Part shown: piece after piece, positions 9,014 to 20,176 of the stretch
Numbering within the stretch: position 1 is the stretch's first letter
Layout of the letters: each line of letters opens with the position of its first letter
Assembly: GCA_963797475.1 (NCBI GenBank)
Contig: CAWCPR010000003.1
Span: 744,001-808,000, forward strand
Length of the DNA stretch: 64,000 bases
DNA from: CAWCPR01 sp963797475
GTDB lineage: Bacteria > Chloroflexota > Anaerolineae > Anaerolineales > UBA4823
Reading direction: 5' to 3'
Notes under the pieces: model-generated
Databases searched by the model: none
Told to the model about the DNA's origin: nothing
What the model saw: the letters and a program-made list of their open reading frames with translations, nothing else
Program-made: the position numbers and the translations under genes

Positions 9014-10139
9014 ATGACAGCAAACAACAACCTACCCAACCAGCTCAAATCCTTCGCCCGCATCAAAGTCGTGGGCGTGGGAGGCGGCGGTTGCAACGCC
9101 GTCGATCGCATGATCGACGAAGGCCTGCTAGGCGTTGATTTCGTGGCAGTCAACACCGACGCCCAGGCGCTGATGCTCTCCAAGGCCACTTCGCGCGTAC
9201 GGGTGGGCGAGAAGCTGACGCGCGGGCTGGGCTCCGGCGGCGACCCGGAAACCGGGCGCAAGGCCGTCGAAGAGTCGGCCGAGGAGATGTACAGCGTCCT
9301 CAAAGGCTCGGACATGGTCTTCATCACCGCCGGAATGGGCGGCGGCACCGGCACCGGCGGCGCGGCCATCGTGGCCCAGATCGCCAAGGAAGTCGGCGCA
9401 CTGACCATCGGCGTGGTCACCCGCCCGTTCACCTTTGAGGGCTCGCGCCGCATCCAATCGGCCGAATCCGGCATCGCCAAGCTCAAAGAGCAGGCCGATA
9501 CGCTCATCGTCATCCCCAACGACCGTTTGCTGCAGATCGTGGACAAACGCGCCAACCTCCAGCAGGCTTTCCGCATGGCGGACGACGTGCTGCGCCAGGG
9601 CGTGCAGGGCATTTCCGAGCTGATCACCGTCCCCGGGTCTGATCAACCTGGACTTCGCCGACGTGCGCACGATCATGTCCGAAGGCGGGGCGGCTTTGAT
9701 GGCGGTTGGTTCTGCCGAAGGCGAAGATGCTGCGCGCATCGCCGCCGAACAGGCCATCTCCAGCCAGCTCCTGGACATCACCATCGACGGCGCACGCGGC
9801 ATCCTGTTCAACGTCACCGGCGGCCCGGACCTGACCCTGTTCGACGTCAACCAGGCGGCTGCCATCATCAAGGAGACCGCTCACCCGGATGTCAACCTGA
9901 TCTTCGGCGCGGTGATCGACGATACGATGACGGACAAAGTGAGGGTGACCGTGATCGCCACGGGTTTTGAGCGCACGGGCGTGCCGCGGCGCATCGTCGA
10001 AGCGCCGCTCCCCGAACTCAAGGAGCGCTCGGTCCCGGCGGTCAAGCCGGTCGCCCCTGCAACCAGGGAGTTCCAACCACGGGCTTTCAACACAGAAGAT
10101 CTGGACATCCCGACCTTCTTACGCAACCGCGGCCGGTAA
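9014..10139 (+). CDS. ftsZ: FtsZ, tubulin-like division GTPase, interrupted by one frameshift
   Basis: Z-ring GTPase. ATG 9014 is chosen over 8984 because a strong GAGGAGG precedes it. The first frame gives GVGGGGCNAVDRM, the tubulin signature GMGGGTGTGGAA and NDRLLQIVDK, and is correct up to ELITVPG. The frame is then lost within CCCCGGGT at 9631-9638; removing one base restores LINLDFADVRTIMSEGG and the rest to the FtsA-binding tail DLDIPTFLRNRGR. As ftsZ is expected to be essential in a divisome cluster, the break is most likely a sequencing error, but a real lesion cannot be excluded. Confidence 0.9.
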
Positions 10140-10144
10140 AGTAG

Positions 10145-10189
10145 GTCAGGTTTCTAACCTGACGGTAAAGGCCAGGTTTCTAACCTGGC
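10145..10189. repeat. Two tandem hairpins with a shared core downstream of ftsZ
   Basis: Two small perfect hairpins, each with an 8-bp stem and the same TCT loop: GTCAGGTT/AACCTGAC (10145-10163) and GCCAGGTT/AACCTGGC (10171-10189). The core CAGGTTTCTAACCTG is identical. They look like a short repetitive palindromic unit in tandem. A role in 3'-end protection of the ftsZ message is possible but not shown. Confidence 0.6.
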
Positions 10190-10271
10190 GCCGCCGCCCG
10201 TGAAACTGAATAGCTTCCAGTAGCCGACAACAGCCGGATCCTCCTCCCGGCCGCTGTTGGCTGCCTGCTTG

Positions 10272-10309
10272 CCTGCCTCCCCATCTCTGCCTTCGCATGG
10301 GGAGGCAGG
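10272..10309. terminator. Strong hairpin after the division cluster, likely terminator
   Basis: Perfect 13-bp stem CCTGCCTCCCCAT / ATGGGGAGGCAGG with a 12-base loop, followed by ATATTTTA. The position between ftsZ and the nrdR promoter fits a terminator, although the downstream T tract is weak. Confidence 0.6.
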
Positions 10310-10402
10310 ATATTTTATGGCCGGAACGCGGGACCAGTTTCCCCTGCACCCGCGCCAATCCCAACCGGTAAAAATTTTAATCTTTTTAGTGCTTTAATCC
10401 CC

Positions 10403-10431
10403 TTGCCATGGGCGTACAAGTGTGCTAAAAT
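10403..10431 (+). promoter_or_regulatory. Sigma70-type promoter for nrdR
   Basis: TTGCCA at 10403-10408 and TAAAAT at 10426-10431, spaced by 17 bases. Transcription would start near 10438, about 84 bases before the nrdR start codon. The leader contains ATATATA in a weak dyad, but no convincing NrdR box. Confidence 0.6.
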
Positions 10432-10521
10432 TGTCCAACGCAATACCCATATATACCGGATATGCTACCTGTAACCACCACCTATGGCGGTTACATTTGT
10501 TCTAATAAAAGAAGGGGTGAT

Positions 10522-10971
10522 ATGCGCTGTCCCTACTGCAAGCATGACCGTTCTCGTGTGGTGGATACATCCCATGATACCCGCGGCGGCGTTCGCCGCC
10601 GGCGGGAATGTGAGAACTGTGGACAGCGTTTCAGCACGTACGAGCGCCCGATCCTGGCGACGCCATTGCTCATCAAGCAGGATGGCACCCGCGAGGAGTT
10701 CGACCGCGACAAGCTGATTCGCGGCATCCGCATTTCGTGCGCCAAGCGCCCCGTCTCAGCCGCAGATATCGAGCGCCTGGTCGGCGAGATCGAAGCCACC
10801 TTACAGGCCCTGGGGCGGGCCGAGGTATCTTCACGGGTGGTGGGGGATATGGTCATCGCCGGCTTGAAAGACCTGGACCAAATCGCTTACATCCGCTACG
10901 CCATCGTTTACCTGGGCCTGGATGATCTGCAGGCCATCCGCAATGAAATCGACCGCATTCTAGAGGCCTGA
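10522..10971 (+). CDS. nrdR: NrdR, transcriptional repressor of ribonucleotide reductase genes
   Basis: 149-residue regulator with an N-terminal zinc ribbon (MRCPYCKHD ... CENCGQRFSTYER) and an ATP-cone domain (LIKQDGTREEFDRDKLIRGI). The frame is open upstream from 10462, but ATG 10522 gives the canonical MRCPYC start and has GAAGGGG in front. It precedes the class II reductase gene, its expected regulatory target. Known family members sense ATP/dATP and bind NrdR boxes. Confidence 0.96.
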   Translation: MRCPYCKHDRSRVVDTSHDTRGGVRRRRECENCGQRFSTYERPILATPLLIKQDGTREEFDRDKLIRGIRISCAKRPVSAADIERLVGEIEATLQALGRAEVSSRVVGDMVIAGLKDLDQIAYIRYAIVYLGLDDLQAIRNEIDRILEA

Positions 10972-11089
10972 GATTTTAGCGCCGCCCTCCTGACCGCGTT
11001 GCTGCCCTTCAGCCGGCTTCGAAGCGACCCTACGCTTATGCCGGAGAGTCAGGCATCCGCAAATATTATTGTTGAAAGGAGACGATTTG

Positions 11090-14000
11090 ATGCATCAGGA
11101 ACACACCCCGCAGGAAGTCAAATCCGGATTGCTGCCCACCCCGCCCCTTCCGCACGACCTGGGCGGCGTGGAATTGAGCGAGAACGCCCGCCAGGTGCTG
11201 GTGCGCCGTTACGTGCGCCGCGGCGAAGACGGCCAACCGGCGGAAAGCGTCGAGGAGATGTTCTGGCGCGTGGCTTACCACGTCGCCCAGGTGGAGAGCG
11301 CCTGGGGGGAAGACGTGCAGGCGCGCGCCCGCCAGTTCTACGAGCTGCTGACCTCCAAGCGCTTCTTCCCCAACTCGCCCACCTTCACCGGCGCGGGGAC
11401 GCCCCTCGGCCAGCTTGCAGCCTGCTTCGTGCTGCCCATCAGCGACGACATGGGCCGCGATGCAGCCGGCATCTTCCAGACACTGCGGGACGCAGCCCTG
11501 ATCCAGCAGACCGGCGGCGGCAACGGCTTCAGTTTTTCGCGCCTGCGCCCGCACGGCACCCTGGTCAAATCCTCCGCCGGGCAGGCCACCGGCCCGGTCG
11601 GCTTCCTGCGCGTATACGATAAAGCCTTCGGGGAGATCGCCCAGGGCGGGACGAGGCGTGGCGCCAACATGGCCGTGCTGCGCGTCGATCACCCGGACAT
11701 CGAAGAGTTCATCACCTGCAAGACGGATGAGAACGCCATCACCAACTTCAACATTTCGGTCGGCGTCACGGATGCCTTCATGCGGGCGGTGGAGAACGAC
11801 GAGCCGTGGGCGCTGCGCTTTCCGGACGTGGCCTCCCCGGCCTACAAAGGCTTCCGCGGCACCCTGGAGCAGGCCGAAGCGGCCGGCATCCCGGTCAAGG
11901 TTTACAAGAGCCTGCCGGCCCGCGAGCTTTTCGACAGGATCGTGCGCCAGGCGCACCACAACGGCGAGCCGGGCATGCTCTTCCTGGACGCCGCCAACCG
12001 CTCCAACCCGGTGCCGCAGTTGTACCAGCTCGAAGCCACCAATCCGTGCGTCACAGGCGATACTTTGATCGCCACTCCCTCCGGCTGGCTTCGTGCGGAC
12101 AGTATTCAGGAAGGCGATGAAATCTGCACTGTGCTTGGGGTGGGCCGTGTGGCTACTGTTGAAGTCAATAAGTCCATCCCGGTTTTTGACCTGTACTTAT
12201 CCGATGGCGCGGTGATCCGTGTAACGGCTGCCCATCAATTTCATGCCCGGGGATCTCGCACGAAGTTTTTTGAGCCTCGCCGCCTGGACGAGCTTAAACC
12301 TGGCGACTGGGTGCGCGTCTTTCGCGGGAGAGTGCCTGATAACCCCGTAGCGTCAACTGCTGCCGAAATTAGCGACCGCGAGTATGGTTTCCTGGTCGGG
12401 GTACTCGTAGGTGATGGGTGTTACACGCCACACGCGCTTTCTAAAAACGTGGTTCGAATCAGCACCCACGCTGACGATCAGGAATGGAATCAAGTCCTGG
12501 CCAACTCGTTCTCCAAAATCGGCTCGGAGAAAATGTACTCTTATGTGAATGCAGGCAGCCGCAGCATGATGATGGATCCGAAACCTGGACGGGTGATTGC
12601 CAACTGGGTTAAGTCAATCCCACTGGAGCCGGCGCGTTCCCCAGATAAAAAACTGCCGGAAGAATTTGTTAACAGTAACGGCGATTTCCTGACCGGCCTG
12701 CTGGATGGGTTGTTTTCAACCGATGGGAGTGTTGACCTGCAAAGCAACCACCCGCTGTTAAGATTCCATACAACCAGCCAAGAACTGGCCCGCCAGGTAC
12801 GCCTGACCCTGCTTTATTTCGGCGTTTACGCGCGGATTTCAACCAGCCAGCGCAAACGTCATGAAATTAACGGGCGTGTTATTCGTTTCGATCGTCCCAA
12901 GTATGATGTGACCATCGCCGGCGAAAGCCTGGGACGCTTCTTCGAGCAAATTCCACTCAGCCATCCAGGCAAGCGAATGCGCCTGGAAGAGGCAGCGCTC
13001 AGGTCCAATTTCACAGGCGGCAATTGGGCGGCCAAGGTGATCAAGATTGAGCCGGCTGGCGTGGCCACCGTTTACGATCTCTACGAACCGAAGAGCGACA
13101 CCTGGATCACAGAGGGATTTGTCTCCAGAGGTTGCGGCGAGCAGTGGCTCGGGCCTTATGAGAACTGCTGCCTGGGCTCGGTCAACCTGGCCCAGCACTT
13201 CGGGCCGGACGGCTCTGTGGATTGGGAGGGCCTGCGCCAGAGCGTGGCCCTCTCCACGATCTTCCTGGACGACGTGGTGGATGCCAACGCTTACGTGCCG
13301 GCCGTGCCCGAGCTGGAGCGGGCCGCCCGGCGCGCCCGGCGCATCGGCCTGGGCATCATGGGCCTGGGCGACCTGATGTACCACGCCGGCGTGCGCTACG
13401 GCTCGCCAGAGAGCCTGGAATTCGGCGCCCAGGTGATGGAATTCGTGCGCTACCACGCCATGCAAACCAGCGTCGCACTGGCCGAGAAGCGCGGCCCCTT
13501 CGAAGCCCTGCAAGGCAGCCTGTACGACCCGGACGACCTGCTCTGGCAGCCCCCCCAGCCGCTGGCTCCCTACACGCTGGACTGGGGCCGCCCGGCCCTG
13601 GACTGGGGCTCCATCGTGACCGGCATCCAGCGCAGCGGCATCCGCAACGCCGCCCAGACCACCGTCGCCCCGACCGGCACGATCGCCACTGTGGCCGGCT
13701 GCGAGGGCTACGGCTGCGAGCCGGTTTTCGCCCTGGCTTACATCCGCCACGTCAACGACAACGGCAAGGACCTGCAGCTCACCTACGCCAGCCCGCTCTT
13801 CGAGCAGGCTTTGCTGCAGGCCGGGCTGGACGTACCCACCCGCCAGAAGATCGTCGAGCACACCTTGCAGCAGGGCTCCTGCCAGGGGCTGGCCGCTAAG
13901 CGAAGCGGCGCCGACGTGCCTGACTCAGTCCGCCAGACTTTCGTCGTCTCGCAGGATATCAGCGCCGAGGAGCACGTGCGCATGCAGGCCGCCCTGCAAG

Positions 14001-14845
14001 CCTTTGTCGACAACTCGCTTTCCAAAACGATCAACTTCCCCCCCGAAGCCTCTGAAGACGACGTCGCCACCGCCTACCACCTGGCCTGGAAGCTGGGCTG
14101 CAAGGGCATCACCGTCTACGTGACCGGCTCGCGCCAGAAGGTGGTCCTGGAGACCCAGGCCACCGCCCAGGAGAAAGGGGCAGCAGCTCCGGCCAATGCC
14201 CTCGCCCCGGTCCCCGCCGCGGCCACGCTGACGGACGACCAGCTCACCATCTGGCACGACAAGAAAAAGCCGCGCCCGCGCAGCCTGCGCGGCTTCACCT
14301 ACACGGTCACCACTCCGCTGGGCAAGGCCTTCGTCACCATCAACGAGAACGGCGGGAACCAGCCCTTCGAGGTCTTCATCAACACGGCCAAGGCCGGCTC
14401 GGACACCGCGGCCGTCTCGGAGGCCATCGGGCGGCTGATCTCCTACATCCTGCGCCTGGCCTCGCCGGTCGCGCCGCGCGACCGCCTGAAAGAGGTCTGG
14501 CGCCAGCTTTCCGGCATCGGCGGCGGGCGCTCGCTGGGCTTCGGCCCCAACCGGGTGCGCTCTCTGCCGGACGGCGTGGCCCAGCTCCTGGACGAGTACC
14601 TGCAATCCGCCGCCGAAGAAGGCGCCTTGACAGGCGGCGACCCGGGTGACCCGGCGGCCGGCGCCGAGACGTCCGGGGGCAACGGGTTCTATGCCTACGC
14701 CGAGCTGGGCAGTCGCAGCGTGGAACCGCCCGCCAGCCAGCACATGCTGCAGATTGGCGACCTGTGCCCTGAGTGCGGCCAGGCCGCGGTGGTTAATGAG
14801 GAGGGCTGCCGGAAGTGTTATGCGTGTGGGTATAGCGAGTGTTGA
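11090..14845 (+). CDS. nrdJ: Class II (B12-dependent) ribonucleotide reductase containing an intein
   Basis: Adenosylcobalamin-dependent enzyme reducing ribonucleotides to deoxyribonucleotides. ATG 11090 follows GAAAGGAG at a good distance. The N-extein (residues 1-319) has NGFSFSRLRPHG, GPVGFLRVYDKAFGEI and NFNISVGVTDAF; the C-extein restarts at CGEQWLGPYENCCLGSVNL. The C-terminus carries the cysteine-rich ribbon CPECGQ ... CRKCYACGYSEC typical of this class. Without the intein the enzyme is 889 residues. A low-complexity Ala/Pro linker lies near residue 1035. Activity depends on intein removal, as the insertion splits the active-site NPCGEQ sequence. Confidence 0.95.
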   Translation: MHQEHTPQEVKSGLLPTPPLPHDLGGVELSENARQVLVRRYVRRGEDGQPAESVEEMFWRVAYHVAQVESAWGEDVQARARQFYELLTSKRFFPNSPTFTGAGTPLGQLAACFVLPISDDMGRDAAGIFQTLRDAALIQQTGGGNGFSFSRLRPHGTLVKSSAGQATGPVGFLRVYDKAFGEIAQGGTRRGANMAVLRVDHPDIEEFITCKTDENAITNFNISVGVTDAFMRAVENDEPWALRFPDVASPAYKGFRGTLEQAEAAGIPVKVYKSLPARELFDRIVRQAHHNGEPGMLFLDAANRSNPVPQLYQLEATNPCVTGDTLIATPSGWLRADSIQEGDEICTVLGVGRVATVEVNKSIPVFDLYLSDGAVIRVTAAHQFHARGSRTKFFEPRRLDELKPGDWVRVFRGRVPDNPVASTAAEISDREYGFLVGVLVGDGCYTPHALSKNVVRISTHADDQEWNQVLANSFSKIGSEKMYSYVNAGSRSMMMDPKPGRVIANWVKSIPLEPARSPDKKLPEEFVNSNGDFLTGLLDGLFSTDGSVDLQSNHPLLRFHTTSQELARQVRLTLLYFGVYARISTSQRKRHEINGRVIRFDRPKYDVTIAGESLGRFFEQIPLSHPGKRMRLEEAALRSNFTGGNWAAKVIKIEPAGVATVYDLYEPKSDTWITEGFVSRGCGEQWLGPYENCCLGSVNLAQHFGPDGSVDWEGLRQSVALSTIFLDDVVDANAYVPAVPELERAARRARRIGLGIMGLGDLMYHAGVRYGSPESLEFGAQVMEFVRYHAMQTSVALAEKRGPFEALQGSLYDPDDLLWQPPQPLAPYTLDWGRPALDWGSIVTGIQRSGIRNAAQTTVAPTGTIATVAGCEGYGCEPVFALAYIRHVNDNGKDLQLTYASPLFEQALLQAGLDVPTRQKIVEHTLQQGSCQGLAAKRSGADVPDSVRQTFVVSQDISAEEHVRMQAALQAFVDNSLSKTINFPPEASEDDVATAYHLAWKLGCKGITVYVTGSRQKVVLETQATAQEKGAAAPANALAPVPAAATLTDDQLTIWHDKKKPRPRSLRGFTYTVTTPLGKAFVTINENGGNQPFEVFINTAKAGSDTAAVSEAIGRLISYILRLASPVAPRDRLKEVWRQLSGIGGGRSLGFGPNRVRSLPDGVAQLLDEYLQSAAEEGALTGGDPGDPAAGAETSGGNGFYAYAELGSRSVEPPASQHMLQIGDLCPECGQAAVVNEEGCRKCYACGYSEC
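12047..13132 (+). other. Intein with LAGLIDADG homing endonuclease, non-canonical terminal Gly
   Basis: 362-residue intein inserted between Pro and Cys of the conserved NPCGEQ site. Splicing block A is CVTGDTLIATPSGWL and block B is VTAAHQFHARG (TxxH). Two dodecapeptide motifs of a LAGLIDADG nuclease are visible: YGFLVGVLVGDGCY and FLTGLLDGLFSTDGSV. Block F reads VYDLYEPKSDTWITEGFV and the last residues are SRG before +1 Cys. The usual terminal Asn (and penultimate His) is absent, so standard Asn cyclisation cannot be assumed. The DNA is visibly less GC-rich than the exteins. Confidence 0.9.
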
Positions 14846-14950
14846 GGAGGGTAGCTACAGGCTTGTAAAAATATTCCTCCATTCCCCCCATACCATAATG
14901 ACTCCTAAAGTGGTCTTCAGGAAGTGGACCCTGAGTGAACTGAGTCATGC

Positions 14951-14979
14951 TATACTCTTTACAACGCACGCGTTGTAAA
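14951..14979 (+). promoter_or_regulatory. -10 box with overlapping palindromic operator of the DGR/NACHT operon
   Basis: TATACT at 14951-14956 is followed at once by the palindrome TTTACAACGC-AC-GCGTTGTAAA (14958-14979), 10-bp perfect arms with a 2-base spacer. The palindrome would cover the transcription start, the usual place for a repressor. No good -35 box is seen at 17 bases. The message would start about 50 bases before the ribosome site of the gene at 15015. Confidence 0.6.
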
Positions 14980-15014
14980 TGAGGATGTTGACTTATTCAC
15001 AGGGAGGATCCCCA

Positions 15015-15440
15015 ATGTCTGCAAAAAAGAAAGATGAAGGCAGTGGCCCGCAGTACAACATCAAGGGTGGCATCCACGCTGGCCGGGATGTGATCATGGG
15101 AGACCAGACAAACAAACTGGTGCAGCAGGCTGAAAAGAGCCAATCGCCTGAGGATTTTGGCAAAGCGCTGCAAGCCATCCAGAAAGAACTGGTGGCGCTC
15201 AAAGCGCAATCCGGCCTGACTTCAGCCCAGTCGCGCAACCTGGAAGCGGCTGAGAGCAAAGTCAAGGATGCCGCCGAGAAAGCTGCCAGCGAAAAGCCCC
15301 AGGCCAACGAGATCCAAACTGACCTAAAAGAGGCCCAGGAGACCATGGATCTGCTCTCGAAAGGGATTGGCTCGGCCATACGGTTGGGCGCCACGTTGGG
15401 CAATCTGGCGCTCATGGCTTTAAAGATCTTCGGGCATTAG
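15015..15440 (+). CDS. Small coiled-coil protein of the NACHT/DGR operon
   Basis: 141 residues, ATG 15015 preceded by AGGGAGG. The N-terminus contains YNIKGGIHAGRDVIMGDQTN; a similar RDVILGDQ occurs at the start of the second NACHT gene, so this short beta-type segment may be a shared assembly tag. Residues ~35-115 are helical, rich in Glu, Ala and Lys (QAIQKELVALKAQSG...), likely coiled coil. The end (GSAIRLGATLGNLALMALKIFG) is hydrophobic and could insert in a membrane. It lies 15 bases before the NACHT-FGE gene, so it is co-transcribed. No established function recognised; an effector or adaptor is conceivable. Confidence 0.75.
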   Translation: MSAKKKDEGSGPQYNIKGGIHAGRDVIMGDQTNKLVQQAEKSQSPEDFGKALQAIQKELVALKAQSGLTSAQSRNLEAAESKVKDAAEKAASEKPQANEIQTDLKEAQETMDLLSKGIGSAIRLGATLGNLALMALKIFGH

Positions 15441-15455
15441 CCCCTTAATTGGCTC

Positions 15456-18239
<2,784 letters not shown>

Positions 18240-18273
18240 CTTCTGCTTTCTGGGAACTGATTTCTGAGGGGGG

Positions 18274-18296
18274 TGTGGGGGGAGTTTCCCCCCACA
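18274..18296. promoter_or_regulatory. Hairpin/cruciform just downstream of VR1
   Basis: TGTGGGGGG / CCCCCCACA, a 9-bp perfect stem with a 5-base AGTTT loop, 64 bases after VR1 and 35 bases after the stop codon. Studied DGRs need a short GC-rich hairpin after the VR for efficient retrohoming; the position fits. It is followed by a T7 run, so a terminator role is the alternative. Confidence 0.6.
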
Positions 18297-18333
18297 GGTT
18301 AAACGTGTTTTTTTGAAAAATGAACTCTTAGGT

Positions 18334-19392
18334 ATGAAGACCTACAAGCGCCTCTATCCACAGATCACCGCCTTCGAAAACCTGCGCCTCGCCTTCAAGA
18401 AAGGCGGCTCGCGGCAAGCGCAAGCGCCGCGATGCGGCGGCTTTTGAATACAATCTTGAAGCCAACCTGCTTTCGCTGCAAGAGGAGCTGCTCACCGAGA
18501 CTTACATTCCGCGGGCGCATATTTCAGCTTCCGCATCTACGATCCTAAGCCGCGCCTGATTTCGGCGGCGCCGTTCCGCGACCGGGTTATCCACCATACC
18601 CTGTGCCAGGTGATCGAGCCGCTGTGGGAACGGCGCTTCATTCACGATACGTACGCCTGCCGGGTTGGCAAAGGCACCCACGCCGCCCTGGACCGCTGCA
18701 CCGAGTTTGCCCGGCGCTACCCCTACGTGCTCCAATGCGATATCGAGCATTTTTTCCCAAGCCTGGATCATGATCTGCTGTACGCCCAGTTCGAACGCCT
18801 GATTGCCGATCCGCAAACATTGCGCCTGTGCCGCAAAATCCTGGACAGCGGCGCCGGAGTCCACCCGCCGGTTGGCAATCCGGTTTACTTCCCTGGCGAC
18901 GACCTGTTTGCAGCCCTGCGGCCGCGCGGCCTGCCGATAGGCAACCTGACCAGCCAGTTCTGGGCCAACGTATATCTCAACCCGCTGGACCAGTTCATCA
19001 AGCGCGAGTTGAAGTGCCTCGCCTATCTGCGTTATGTGGACGATTTCTTGTTGTTCGCTGCAGAGAAATCCACGCTGCACACCTGGCGCAAGGTGGTTAT
19101 TCGTTTTTTGACCGGTCTGCGTCTGCGGCTGCACGAGAACCAGGCAGCCATCTTCCCGGTTGCGACCGGCGCCCCTTTCCTGGGCTGGCGTGTGTACCCC
19201 GATCACCGCCGTCTCAAACGGCGCAATGGCGTGGCTTTTCAACGGCGCTTTGCCAGTCTGCGCCTGGATTATGCGCGTGGCAAGATCAGCTACGACCAGA
19301 TGAGAGCCTGTGTGCAAAGCTGGATCGCCCACGCTGCCCATGGCGATACCTGGGGGCTGCGCCGCTCTTTGATCTCCTCGGTGACTTTGTAG
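18334..19392 (+). CDS. DGR reverse transcriptase, two frameshifts near the N-terminus
   Basis: Retroelement reverse transcriptase that makes mutagenised cDNA from the TR RNA. The N-terminus MKTYKRLYPQITAFENLRLA starts at ATG 18334; the frame slips near 18410 to give KRRDAAAFEYNLEANLLSLQ and slips back near 18513 to SFRIYDPKPRLISAAPFRDR. From 18610 the frame is clean to the stop. Diagnostic motifs: YACRVGKGTHAALDR, LQCDIEHFFPSLDHDLL, the DGR-type LPIGNLTSQFWANVYLN (SQ where other RTs have SP) and the catalytic YLRYVDDFLLF. The two slips cancel, so either they are sequencing errors or the enzyme is dead. Confidence 0.9.
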
Positions 19393-19403
19393 ACAAACTA
19401 GCA

Positions 19404-19777
19404 ATGAAACAATCTCCGATCTTCAGCAAAACTTACGACCTGGTGGCCTGGCTGATCCCGGTGACGGTCAAGTTTCCCCGCCAGCAGCGTTTTGTCATGG
19501 CTGCGGCATTGCAGCGCGAGGCGCTGCGCTTTCAGGAGCTGCTGATCGAAGCCGTGCATCAAACGGATACAGCAAGCAGCCTTGCAGGTCGGCCGACGCC
19601 GAGCTGGATAAGCTACGCACCCACCTGCGCATGAGCCTGGATTTGCTCCTGATCGGGCCGGGCCAATACGAGCACGCCGCCCGCATGACCACCGAGATCG
19701 GCAAACTGCTGGGCGGATGGAAGTCATCTTTGGCAGCCAGCGGCCAGCGGATTAGGTCCGCTGGACCGCAGTTGTAG
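19404..19777 (+). CDS. avd: Avd, DGR accessory variability determinant, one frameshift
   Basis: Small four-helix-bundle protein that forms the RT-partner ring and binds TR RNA. ATG 19404 lies 11 bases after the RT stop. The first part reads IFSKTYDLVAWLIPVTVKFP and QREALRFQELLIEAVHQ; the frame then changes near 19585-19600 and continues as DAELDKLRTHLRMSLDLLL ... QYEHAARMTTEIGKLLGGW, a typical Avd ending. Total about 124 residues, the expected size. The frame change may be an assembly error. Confidence 0.85.
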
Positions 19778-19794
19778 GGCCGGGCAGCGGACCT
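19754..19794 (+). promoter_or_regulatory. Stem-loop at the 5' edge of the template repeat
   Basis: AGGTCCGCTG (19754-19763) pairs perfectly with CAGCGGACCT (19785-19794) around a 21-base loop that contains the Avd stop codon. The 3' arm runs into the first bases of the TR. It could shape the TR RNA or mark the avd-TR boundary. Confidence 0.5.
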
Positions 19795-19901
19795 GCGCGG
19801 CGGGTCGTGGAACAATAATCGAAGGAACGCCCGCTGTGCGTACCGCAACAGGAACGTCCCCGACAACTTCAATAACAATGTCGGGTTTCGTCTAGTTTCC
19901 C
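19792..19901 (+). repeat. DGR template repeat (TR)
   Basis: Non-coding 110-base template just after avd, on the same strand as the RT. Read in the VR frame it would encode LRGGSWNNNRRNARCAYRN and then RNVPDNFNNNVGFRL: the Asn (AAC/AAT) codons are the hallmark of DGR templates, as changing their adenines yields many residues without stops. Both VRs match it at nearly all non-adenine positions. The 3' end differs after TTTCCC (ATGACG versus CTGG in the VRs), as expected for IMH* versus IMH. Confidence 0.95.
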
Positions 19902-19962
19902 ATGACGCTGACCCCCAGGCCGGTAAAGCCTGCCATCCCTGCGATGCAGGCCGGAGCCTTAA

Positions 19963-19994
19963 GCTGAACGGACAGCCCTGGCTGTCCGTTCAGC
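19963..19994. other. Perfect 14-bp hairpin downstream of the TR
   Basis: GCTGAACGGACAGC and GCTGTCCGTTCAGC separated by CCTG. It lies 61 bases after the TR in the spacer DNA DGR systems need downstream of TR, so it may be part of the structured TR RNA or end the transcript; no T tract follows. Confidence 0.55.
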
Positions 19995-20026
19995 CGGTCA
20001 TTGCCAGCGCCGCCCGTCCCTGGCTA

Positions 20027-20075
20027 CCTCATACCCCTCTCCCCGCGTGCGGGAGAGGGCGGGGGTGAGGGCGCC
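20027..20075. repeat. Second copy (inverted) of the palindromic interspersed repeat
   Basis: CCCCTCTCCCCGC-GTGC-GGGAGAGGG followed by CGGGGGTGAGGG; the reverse complement resembles the unit found inside the FGE coding region at 17821-17878. It is non-coding here. Confidence 0.65.
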
Positions 20076-20087
20076 AAATACCCAAAC

Positions 20088-20146
20088 TGGCCTGCGCCCT
20101 CGGGTAGCCGGCGGTTCTACCGCTGTGCGAAGGTTGGCGCAGGCCA
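20088..20146. other. Long hairpin upstream of the second NACHT gene
   Basis: TGGCCTGCGCC (20088-20098) pairs with GGCGCAGGCCA (20136-20146), 11 bp perfect, enclosing a smaller GCGG...CCGC hairpin. It lies 30 bases before the start codon of the second NACHT gene and could affect its translation or belong to the TR RNA. It lacks integron attC consensus boxes. Confidence 0.45.
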
Positions 20147-20176
20147 AATTCGGACAGGTAATCCAGGGAGATAGAT

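Noticed and set aside
10440..10521. NrdR box in the nrdR leader
   Set aside because: Only an AT-rich weak dyad around ATATATA is present; it does not match the NrdR box on both halves.
10972..11089. Cobalamin riboswitch before nrdJ
   Set aside because: The 118-base gap is too short and shows no B12-box.
12839..13861. 340-codon minus-strand ORF opposite nrdJ
   Set aside because: A long shadow ORF caused by high GC; it crosses the intein boundary and has no family pattern.
20088..20146. Integron attC site
   Set aside because: The hairpin is of similar size, but the RYYYAAC/GTTRRRY core boxes are missing.
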